A DNA stretch of 64,000 nt, from positions 220,709,415-220,773,414 of the forward strand of contig NC_081410.1 in the NCBI RefSeq assembly GCF_030272615.1, given 5' to 3'. The notes under the pieces are model-generated. The model had not been told where the DNA came from. It did no database searches and saw nothing but the letters and a program-made list of their open reading frames with translations. Made by a program: the position numbers and the translations under genes. Every line of letters starts with the position of its first letter. Position 1 is the stretch's first letter. The DNA comes from Cryptomeria japonica (lineage: Eukaryota; Streptophyta; Pinopsida; Cupressales; Cupressaceae). Positions 35,442 through 44,009 of this stretch are shown in pieces.

Positions 35442-35453
35442 GGCTCTGATACC
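35442..35453 (-). promoter_or_regulatory. Primer binding site of the gag-protease element (initiator tRNA-Met)
   Basis: The plus strand reads GCTCTGATACCA, i.e. TGGTATCAGAGC on the minus strand, one base from the 5' LTR boundary at 35455. Confidence 0.95.
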
Positions 35454-35454
35454 A

Positions 35455-35924
35455 TGTGAGATTTTGCCAAGATCAAGAGCTCAATGAAATGTACAAAATA
35501 GAGACATAATATGAGACAAGAATAAACTATATTCTCATCAATAGAAAATGATCAATAATCAAATTACATACAATGTAGATGAGTTTGTTTATATAGGCAA
35601 GGCTAGGGATATGTGAGCACACAAACATGACATGTGGCTCAATAAGAAACAAGGGTAGGTAGGAAATAGGTGTGGGTAGGTAAGAGAAATAATATAATAG
35701 TCCACATGAGGTGGATCACCCACTGAATGTGGAGTGTAACAACAAGAGTGGAGTGTGACAACAAGATCAACACCATAAAAGGTGGAATTTCTCCTACACA
35801 CACTATCCCAATGTGGCACAAACACCCAAGTGTCTCATACCCAAACTACTATGAAATGCATTATCCTAAGTAAACTTAAGTAAGGTGTAATAATATCCAT
35901 GATAAATAATTATTTACACCAACA
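35455..35924 (-). repeat. 5' LTR of the gag-protease element (470 bp)
   Basis: It is 470 bp like the other LTR and begins TGTGAGATTTTGCC on the plus strand. The minus strand carries CCTATATAA at 35589-35597, a good TATA box about 330 nt into the LTR, placing the transcription start near 35560. It is preceded by the PBS and followed by the GTGTG duplication. Confidence 0.95.
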
Positions 35925-36088
35925 GTGTGGTTATTACCCATACCTTTAGGGAAGGTAATAGGGTAGCCAATTTGTTAGCTAATGAGGGGGTCATTTTAGC
36001 GGAAGATGCTAACTATATCAGAGAGTCATCATGTAAGAACAAAGTTCGAGAGCAATTATTTTATGACAGGATCAATGGTATATATTAA
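35925..36088 (+). pseudogene. LINE copy 2 ORF2, 3' part: end of RNase H
   Basis: After the insert the frame resumes exactly. Dropping one copy of the GTGTG duplication joins CDSV to VITHTFREGNRVANLLANEG, the usual RNase H C terminus with its catalytic His. ORF2 ends at TAA 36086-36088. About 270 bp then separate it from ORF3. Confidence 0.85.
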
Positions 36089-36356
36089 TCTCATCATTAC
36101 CCTTTTTGGTTCAGACTTCAATGAAAGAGTTTGGAGTGAGGTGGATTGTCAGATGATGACCTATCTCAAGCGTCGCATTAATGAGTATAGGTGTGAAAGA
36201 CCTTATCATATTAAGTACTGGGTGAATTTGTATGTTTTAAAGGGCTACTTGAAAAACAAGATAATTACCTTGGTTTTCGATTCCAGCTTCTCTGTTCTTC
36301 AGCATCTAGTTATTTTGTGCTCCCCTCAGGGTTTCAATTTGAACTGCTTTTACATT

Positions 36357-37972
36357 ATGGGTGGAAATATCAACCGTAATGAGCCCACCAGTTGTGATAG
36401 TTAGAAGGGTGAAAGGAAAATTTGGAGAAGGTTGCATAAAAATGGCTTCACTCATTATATGGAGAAATTGCATGAGAGCGAGAAGCCCGTTTCCCGTGGT
36501 TTTGCCAAGGGTTGGAAAAATAACAGAGTTACTCTGTTTGGTCAGACCTGGAGAGTGGATGAAGATTTGGTGGCCGAGGTGACTAGTTTGCAGAAGGACG
36601 ACATCAAGTTTTATAGAGATTATAAGTTCTTGATGGAAGCCATCAAAAATTTCCCCAAGAATGAAGAAGAAAGGGCTTGCCTTGCCAGAAACGATAATAT
36701 TTCCTAGTATCTCCCTAACCAGGTAAACTTATTTTGGTAGAAAATGTTGAAAGTGTTAATGGAGTATCTTACTGTTGATGGTAGGTTCTTGAAAGTCTAT
36801 AATTATCACTTTGTTATCCTTAATCACTTTCGCCATGGTTCTAAGATATCTATGCCCTTCTATTTGGCCTCCTCCCTTAACGATAGTCTGGCTCACCATG
36901 CTAAGAAACCCAATTCCTACCCCATTTCCCACCAAGGTCTTATTCTATTAATTTATGAGTATCTTAAGGATAAAGTTAAGTATGATCCCCTTGTGGAGAG
37001 TGTCCATATCTCTGAGGATGATGACAGTTCTGAGTCTGATGAGGATTCTACCAATCCTCCCCCTAAAAAGAAATCGAGGGTTAGTAAGAAAGCTGAAGAA
37101 GACGCTAAAGAGATAGTTGATCCTAAGCAGGAGCAGGAGAAGGAGGCAAAGCATGAGCAGGAGAAGGAGGTGGATGGTGAGAAAGGAGACAAGGATAATG
37201 AGCAAGAGAAAGAGGATTTTGATGAGTCAAAGGAGAAGGAGAGTCCCTATGATATGGACAATAGGGATGAGGTTCAGAATAATATGAAGGAGGGAAACCC
37301 TAGGCCTGAGGATTCTGCCTAGGACATGGAGGATGCAGATACTATTCTGAATGTTGTTAGAAATAGCTCTCTGGAAATGTTTAAGTTCCAAAAGTGGGTG
37401 GCTGATAATATTACCAACATTCAGGAAAAATAGAGAGAGTTGGAGCTCAAAATTGATAATGTGGTTAAGGATATTAATGATAAAGGAAAAGAGGAAAATT
37501 TTAAGGATAATAGTGAAGTAGAGGATGAAAAAGATATTCCTGATGGGTTGGAGGGTGAGATCTTAAAGGGAGATGTCAAGCACCTAGAGGATGTGGTGAG
37601 GACTGTCAAAGAAAAGGGTGAGTTCGATTATGAACTGATAAACAACAGGGTTCAAAAACCAAGATTGCTCTGAGGAAAATCATGGAGCATAACTTAGTTG
37701 TGATGAAAGTAACTTCTCAAAATATGAATGTGTTGGTTGCCTGCCTGGAGAAGGATAAGCAGAACAAAGATACAATGATTGTTGATGATGAGTCAGGTTC
37801 TAGCTCTGTCCAGCATTCTTCGAGACGCGAAACTAGGCAAAATGCTAAAGAGTTGGAGTTGAAGACTAAAGGTAATCAACAGGTGCAGGAAAGAAAAGAC
37901 CTTAAAGAGGCAGAAAATGCAATTATGATGCTTGTCAAGGATGCTAAGGAGACCATAAATATTTTCACCTAG
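36357..37972 (+). pseudogene. LINE copy 2 ORF3, unknown protein downstream of RNase H
   Basis: One frame runs from ATG 36357 (MGGNINRNEP) to about 37650, continues after a one-base shift in the run ggttcaaaaacc, and ends at TAG 37970. That is about 538 codons with five in-frame stops, all TAG (36402, 36705, 36738, 37320, 37431). The N-terminal 200 residues look globular and helical (GFTHYMEKLHESEKPVSRGF; LMEYLTVDGRFLKVYNYHF; SHQGLILLIYEYLKDKV). The middle is strongly acidic and lysine-rich (EDDDSSESDEDS; repeated QEKE). The C-terminal third is coiled-coil-like. A homologous ORF occupies the same place in LINE copy 4 (39000-40471, minus). I do not recognise the family. In the usual plant L1 layout no ORF follows RNase H. 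Confidence 0.75.
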
Positions 37973-38172
37973 ATGTTCTAGTTTTGTTTTAGGTGTGCCA
38001 GTTTCTCGCTGGTCTTTTGTTGTACTTTTCTCTGGCTGTTGTCTTTTGTGCTGATCTTTTGCTGCCTTTATTTCTTTGTTTTGTCCTTTCTTTCTTCTCT
38101 AATGCTTTTCTTTATGATATGTAAGCGGGTTTTGGGTCCCTTAAAACCTGTTTTTCCTTAATAAAAAATAAA
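37973..38172 (+). other. LINE copy 2 3' UTR and A-rich tail
   Basis: T/C-rich sequence follows the ORF3 stop and ends GGGTTTTGGGTCCCTTAAAA, CCTGTTTTTCCTTAATAAAA and AATAAAG. The same kind of end (GTTCAGGTTCCCTTCAAAAC...CTTAAT) closes LINE copy 4 in reverse orientation at 38690-38830. Such shared 3' ends are read by LINE reverse transcriptase. Confidence 0.75.
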
Positions 38173-38173
38173 G

Positions 38174-38680
38174 TGTCCATTACAATACAACTATGGAAAG
38201 CCTTCGAAAACCCAGCTATAACCAAGCACTCAATATGACCAAGCATGAATCCACATATCCCATGCCATGCTTCCTCCTTCACAAATGCTAACATGGCTAA
38301 CCCAAACAACTACCCTTGTGGTGCTTTTATAGAGACAAGAAACCACAAAACCACCAAGTGGTAAACCATGTGACGATAAAATATAATATTTTTCCTACCT
38401 ACCCTTAACCCACATTTAATATTGGATACTTCATCACAATTTCATTCCCCAATATTAAATAAATGCAATATAATAATACCAATGTGTCAATACAACTCAT
38501 CAAGTGGTTACAAGAATATTCCAAAGGAATCTCTACATGTTGCACGCCCATCTAGGTGCTCCTAGGTGCAATAATACAATATGATATTATAATATAATTC
38601 CATGTCCACCACACACAATAATAGAATAATACAACAATGACACATTATTATGCAAGGTGTACAACACCATTTTCCCAACA
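38174..38680 (-). repeat. Possible solo LTR
   Basis: On the minus strand this 507-bp segment starts TGTTGGGAAAATGG, a very common LTR start, and ends CA. It sits between the tails of two LINEs that face each other. There is no second copy or PBS/PPT. The flanking pentamers (taaag, gtcaa) do not match. An alternative reading with flanking AAGTG (38171-38175 and 38684-38688) would not leave TG...CA ends. Confidence 0.4.
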
Positions 38681-38999
38681 GTCAAGTGATGTTTTTGATT
38701 AAGGTAAGACTAGTTTTGAAGGGAACCTGAACCCTTGAACAACAAAAATCTGCCTAAAACCAGAAAGCAACAGAGTATAAACAAAAAACCAGCAACAAAA
38801 TAATAGAAAAATGATAGAAAACAACATAGGGGATAAACCCCAACATAACTTCTCAAATTGCTTCAATATTTTTGCGGCTCCAAGATCCTTCTAAATCGGG
38901 TAATCATGTAGGTTCATCACCTCTGTAATAAACTTAGTGTGTTCCTCTGTAGTCTTAGAATTGCTTTGAGTTCTAGCTGATGAACCCTACATCTTTGCA

Positions 39000-40471
39000 G
39001 CATGCATATTTACCTAATCTTTCCACACATCCTTACCAGTAGTTCCACCTTTCTTAAAATGACCAATAGCTCTAGTATCCTTTTCTTATCCTTCTCTGCA
39101 ATCTTCAAATCCTTGAGCTTGTCATTAAGAATCCAGAGGCCATTAAAACTATTTTGGATAAAAGATTGGCTAATGATTACCATAGTCTAAAGTTTCTTAT
39201 GGACATTATTGATAGTTTCCTCCAACATACTATTTTTTCTCACATTATTATCACATTCATATTCCTAGCAATCTCCTCTAATAAGGTCAGCCTTGTAGTT
39301 TTTTCTTCAATACCCTTCCCTTAATCACCTCCACTATCAGCATTATCCACCTTGCTATGAAGGGCATGAATTCTCTCCTTTAAGAGGGTAATCTCATCAA
39401 AGAAACATTAAGACACCCTAAGATGTCCATTAGCTCCACTCCTAGCAAGACCCATAACATCCTCAATTCACTGCATAGAGTTGTGACCTAAAATTTCCTC
39501 CTTTGTGTGGCTAAGATGATCACTAACATAAGGCATATCCAACTCATCTTTTCGCATATCCTTATTAGGGTTTTCCTCCTCCTTAGTGCTATTTTCTTCT
39601 CTTAAAATTTGTTTCCCCTTTTCCCCTGACCCTTTCTTGGCTTTTTTACTCGACTTTTTGTTCTTGTCTACAAAATCCTTCTCATCATTACTAGTGGAAG
39701 AACCATTTGACTGGGAAATCTAAGTTTTGGTTCTTTTCTTAAATTTATTAGAAGTTAATATCCCTTCATAATCATAAATGTCCCATTGTAATATATTTAG
39801 TAATAGTGGAGATGTTCGTATAGTGGATTCTAATATGTTTTTTGTTAGGCTTAGTGTACTCGGGCTCCTGTTGCATTGAGATAGATTTCGCATGTTCCAT
39901 AACCAACATAATTAAGCCCTCATGAAGAAAATGGATTCTCACTTTTTTCTTGTGATCCCTAATTCTAGCTTCTAATGAAGACAATAAGTACAAGGGGAAA
40001 GACAACTAATTTATGGGAAAAGTAATTTAGTAAAATACAATGGTTGCCAAACAAACTAGTGAATTTTTCATCCATAGTGAAATACCTAATGATAGCCTCT
40101 GTGATTTTTTCCTAAAGGGGTTTAATGGAATCATGAGAATAATTTCTATAATTGACACTAGCTTATCGCTTTCCTACTCCTCAAAGAATGTGTTCAATGC
40201 ATCATCTAACACCTTTTGATCCCTAAACATTTTCTTCTCTTCAAATATAGGGCCTATTATTTGATCTATGAATTCTGTAGAGATCACCAACTCCATCTTA
40301 TAAATGATTAAAACCCCATTCTTCCATTTCCTTGGTAGCATGCGGATTAACAACTTGAAGTTTCTCTATGAATAGAGTGACGCCATCTTCAATTAGACAA
40401 TCTCAAACCTTTGTCTCTTTCTTTCATTTGTCATAGGAATTAAGCTCCACACAACTTTTGTCCCCACCCAT
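39000..40471 (-). pseudogene. LINE copy 4 ORF3 (homologue of the ORF at 36357-37972)
   Basis: It starts MGGDKSCVELNSYDK at 40471 and is followed by a TGA (40424-40426), at the position where the copy 2 ORF has TAG. Downstream, in shifting frames, come DGVTLFIEKLQ, FIDQIIGPIFEEKKMFRDQK, IIRYFTMDEKFTSLF, NHCILLNYFSHK and SFPLYLLSSLEARI. Each aligns in order with the copy 2 protein (NGFTHYMEKLH, LVAEVTSLQKDDIKFYRD, LMEYLTVDGRFLKVY, YHFVILNHFRHG, SMPFYLASSLNDSL). An acidic/Lys-rich middle (39740-39540) and a coiled-coil-like end follow, as in copy 2. It is heavily mutated. Confidence 0.7.
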
Positions 40472-40689
40472 AGAAAAAGAAGCTCCACAAATACCCCCCC
40501 CAAAAGGAGAGATACTATTAACCAAATTGACACTCAAAACTATAAGCATTACAAAAAAAAATAGGGCAAAAATAAGTAACATAACAAAAAGGGGATCCCT
40601 AAATAACCCAAAATCTATGGGAAATAAATTGTGAGATGACAAGGGGTCATAATGAACATGTAAGGAGACATCACCTTAGCAGTAAATAA

Positions 40690-41095
40690 GTTCATGATTA
40701 ATAATCAAGTGAGTCTCAAGGGGGAGGGGATCATTGGAATCCCATCATTGTATCGACCCTAAGGAAACCCCTAGATTCACAAAGAGGTCAACAACCATAT
40801 TACCTTCATGGTATATATGTGTAATGTGACATTCATCAAAGGTTTCTATGATATATATATAAAATAAAGTATCAAACCTTGAATAGTCCAACTAGGGTAG
40901 TGATTTTGATTCAAACAATTGATGATATTTAGTGAATCCCCATCAATCCGAACTCTTTTTAAACCTTTTGTATGAGCTATTTTTAGGGAAATGTAGGCTT
41001 CATTTTCTTTAGCTAAATGGTTTTCTAAGTTCCTAGAGGGAGTTCCACAACCAAAATAAACCTACTATTGTGATCTCTCAACTACCCTAGTTGAG
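40690..41095 (-). pseudogene. LINE copy 4 RNase H remnant
   Basis: The minus strand reads NHLAKENEAYISLKIAH then KRVRIDGDSLNIINCLNQ (41020-40900) and HIYHEGNMVVDLFVNLGVSL (about 40820-40760). These are the plant LINE RNase H blocks around the DGDS Asp and the C-terminal His. The 5' part of the domain is missing. Confidence 0.75.
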
Positions 41096-42806
41096 TGATG
41101 TCAGGTCCTAGTTGTTTCACCATTTATGTGGGTTTTTATTGAGTTTGTTGAGTTGTGTGAGTGTCTTGGCAAGGAATAGAGGTTGATGATTGTCTCAGCC
41201 TTCTCTTATGTGGTTTTATGAGAAAGCATGATTTTGGGTTAGTACACAATCATTATTTGGGTGTCATTTTCCCCTCATAAGTTTATCATAGTAGATTTGT
41301 CCCATGATTGGTAATTCATCAACTAGTGCCACCTTGCTTGTAGTAATGGTGAGCTCATTCACTTTCTTAGTCTCATTTTTTTGTTGTCTACATGATACTT
41401 GTGCTCACATTGTTATGCAAGTGTGACATGTTGTTATTGTATCTTGTAAATAAAGTTGTTTGGTCATGTCTTCTCCTAGGTGTACCAGTTTGGGGAATTA
41501 TATTGGTATTATTATTCTTATGTATGCAAATGTATAGTTGTTTTTTGTATTTCCAATTTATTATTCAGTTTGATGGTTTTATGATTCCATACCCAATGGA
41601 TAAGCACTAGCCTTGGAGGCACTTGGCCAATATCAAGATCTTTGAATAAATTAATACTAACCAATAATTTTTTAATGATATTTAATTTTGTGCACTTATA
41701 GCTGCTTATTATAACTATAGAATAATATCAAGTAAAACCTGAAAGAACCTATTTTGTGTGGATCATTCTTGCACATTCAATTATGTAGAAGTCTTATGCA
41801 AGTAGTATTACCTGGCATAGTGAAATTGTCTAGGATAAATTAGATAATTTTGGTTGAGGTATGATTAGTTTTTTTGTTTTTTTAATTTGGTTTTGTATGG
41901 CTAGGAAATTTAAACACTATGATTCAATAATATACCAACCACAATAGCCTAAGAAACACACTAAATTCCAAATCACAACAATGAAGAATTGAAATAAATG
42001 CAATCTAAATCATAATCCAAAGATTACCCCAAGAAAACATTTCTTTGGCCTCCATTACTCTTCTTGCCTCCAAAGCTTGATAGTATTGTTGCTCTCAAAA
42101 ACTATCTTAAGCACTATTTGGACAATGTGGGTGCAAGAAATCTTGAATATTGTGGTTAGAAATGATAGATGATTGAGGTTGCTTTTATAGATTTTCCAAT
42201 ATTGATCAACATTGGTGATATAAGGAGAAGATTTGATGATCAATGGTTAAAATTTGTTGAGAGGAATTGATTGGGAGTTAACTAATCGTCTGATGGAGAT
42301 TGTTTGATCAGTTAAGTGGCTTGATTGACTTGTTAAGTGAATTGATAAATTTGTTAAGATAATAGATTGATTAGTGAAGTGAATTCATTGATTTGTAGAG
42401 CTCAAAGAGAATGTAAGTTAAGAGGTGGACTTAATTAATATTTAAATAGTTAAAATTATTTAAACATGTGTATAAAAAAATTAAATAAATAAAATAATGA
42501 TTTTATTTATTTTTTAGAAGAAATCTAGAAAAGTGAAAAATTAAATAAATTAAATAATTCCTTTAATTATCAAGTACCTAGATAGATAATTAAATTATTA
42601 GAATAGTTATTTAATCATGAGAGAAGTGGGGGAAAAAGGTATTTAATTAAATAATTAAGAAAAATAGAATAATTAAATAAAAATAATAATTAATTAATGG
42701 TGGAAGATATTAAAATTATTAAATGATTAAAAATTATTTAATTAACAATGAAGGGGGGAAATTCGAATTTTTAAATTTTAAATAGAAGAATATAGTTAGT
42801 TTTATT
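41096..42806. other. Region without a gene, ending in very AT-rich DNA
   Basis: No protein motif on either strand. At 42290-42400 short units of the type ttgattgacttgttaagtga repeat imperfectly. From 42420 to 42830 the DNA is almost only A and T. Together with 43090-43500 this may be one decayed LTR, into which the SINE was inserted. Confidence 0.4.
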
Positions 42807-42814
42807 AAATAATT

Positions 42815-43080
42815 TTTTTTTTATCAATCACAGCTGAAGAGGTATTCACTTTGACTAGAGCTATGAACTAGTGAGAGCACATTTTTGAGGGGCCTCATCC
42901 TCATGTCTGTTCAGCAATAACACCCTTATATCTCCTTGTGGCGTCTTGTCTTCCACACCCAGACATCACCTTATATCTCCATTATCGGTGTGTGGGACAC
43001 ATGGGCCTCGAGTAGACTTGAACCCAAGACCTCCCATGTAGGAGGCTCGTAGCTAACCGCTGCGTTGTGGAGTCATCCCC
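42815..43080 (-). mobile_element. tRNA-derived SINE with target-site duplication
   Basis: On the minus strand the 266-bp unit begins GGGGATGACTCCACAACGCA. It contains a pol III A box TAGCTACGAGCC (43055-43044), a short stem (CCTCC/GGAGG) and a B box GGTTCAAGTCT (43024-43014) at tRNA-like spacing. A tRNA-unrelated body follows and a run of A (T10 on the plus strand, 42813-42822) ends it. The 8-bp direct repeat AAATAATT flanks it (42807-42814 and 43081-43088). It resembles the Au-like class of plant SINEs; the family name is an inference. Confidence 0.85.
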
Positions 43081-43089
43081 AAATAATTA

Positions 43090-43980
43090 AAATTATTAAT
43101 TAATTGGAAAAAAATTAGTAAAAAGTTTTGGTCTACATTTTGTCTCTCTTTGAGACAATGTGCTTTGAGCATTGTTTCAAAGAACAATCATGAAAAATGT
43201 TGGTCCCACTATGTGCTAGTGTGACCCAATGATAGTGGGCTAATTTGGTGCCCCCTCGAGAAATTGGGTGAATTTGTTTGAAATTGAGTCCAATTTGTCA
43301 ATGACATTTTTCCAAAGTCCATATGTACGTTCACAATAAAAAAACATGATGCATAGGTGCATTTTATGAAGTGTGGAAGGTAAAACGAACCATGACTAGT
43401 ACAAAAGGTGAGAGGGAGAAACTCTCTTAGGTCAAAATTTACCTATAAATACCCCCCATAGGCCCTAAAATCCTCATTTTCCTTGTTTAGTTTAAAAAAT
43501 TTGGAGGAGAGGAAGAAGTCCTAGGAGTAGATTGTCGTGGGAATTCTAGAGTGTGATCATTGAGCTTGGTGTGTGTGGACATACAAACAACCTGCAAATG
43601 TGGGTTCCCTAGTATGTGCCTCTTTCACACTTTTCAATTTTGTCATTTTTGGCTAGATTAGAGCCTCAAAATGAGGGCATCAGTTGCGGTGTAAGATTTT
43701 GAATCACAATTGCGCATGGTTTCACTAGAACTATGGTGGAATTGATGCAATTGAAAGTTTAGTGTTGCAATTATGGGTTTTTGCGACACAATCAATTTAA
43801 AGTAATGCAATTAAAGGTTTTAGTGACACAATCAATTTAAAGTCAGTACATATGTTTTATTTAGCACCACATTTATCTATTTTAATATGTGTGATTAATT
43901 TGGCACGATATTTAATCATTTCAATGCGTTTGAAAGATTTAGCATTGCATTTGACAGTTAAAGTACAAAATTAACCCTAA
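43090..43980 (+). other. Possible decayed LTR/promoter region upstream of the plant mobile domain remnant
   Basis: A TATA-type sequence ACCTATAAATACCCC lies at 43439-43453. The TTTAGTTTAAAAAATTTGGA leader and GGAGAGGAAGAAG follow. This arrangement is typical of retrotransposon LTR or gene promoters. No second LTR copy exists in the window, so the element type stays open. Confidence 0.35.
43783..43843 (+). repeat. Short tandem repeat (GACACAATCAATTTAAAGT)
   Basis: Two copies of CGACACAATCAATTTAAAGT / TGACACAATCAATTTAAAGT lie 41 bp apart with GCAATTA-type spacers. Weaker copies extend to about 43930. Confidence 0.6.
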
Positions 43981-44009
43981 TTTTTAAAAAAATTATTCAG
44001 TTTTATTAT

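Larger units (their letters stand above)
30844..35924 (-). mobile_element. Young non-autonomous LTR retrotransposon with gag-protease only (TR-GAG type)
   Basis: This is a 5081-bp element on the minus strand, flanked by a perfect 5-bp duplication GTGTG (30839-30843 and 35925-35929). Both LTRs are 470 bp and differ at about six positions, all transitions. The minus-strand order is: LTR (35924-35455), PBS, 1.6-kb leader with a GC-rich island, an intact gag-protease ORF (33866-32199), a 0.9-kb tail, PPT and LTR (31313-30844). There is no integrase, RT or RNase H. The Gag and protease are of Ty1/copia type. It must be mobilised in trans by a full copia element. Low LTR divergence and the intact ORF mark it as the youngest insertion in the window. 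Confidence 0.93.
25061..38172 (+). mobile_element. LINE (plant L1 type) copy 2, with a third ORF, split by an inserted element
   Basis: The plus-strand non-LTR retrotransposon has ORF1 (25123-26819), ORF2 (26816-30843 and 35925-36088), ORF3 (36357-37972) and a T-rich 3' UTR ending in an A-rich tail at about 38150-38172 (ccttaataaaaaataaag). The 5081-bp insert at 30844-35924 falls inside the RNase H domain. Without it the element is about 8 kb, long for a plant L1, because of ORF3. All ORFs carry several nonsense codons, mainly TAG, so it is inactive. The 5' boundary is approximate. Confidence 0.85.
38684..41095 (-). mobile_element. LINE copy 4, 5'-truncated, minus strand, with the same third ORF
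   Basis: Reading the minus strand from 41095: an RNase H remnant, then an ORF3 homologue, then a 3' UTR ending GGTTCAGGTTCCCTTCAAAA near 38720. It has no ORF1, endonuclease or RT, which is the usual result of incomplete reverse transcription. It is more decayed than copy 2 and clearly belongs to a different subfamily (protein identity about 30-40 percent by eye in ORF3). Confidence 0.75.

Noticed and set aside
43014..43055. A functional tRNA gene on the minus strand
   Set aside because: A and B boxes are present, but no closed acceptor stem follows, and the unit continues into a body with a poly(A) tail and duplications, as in a SINE.
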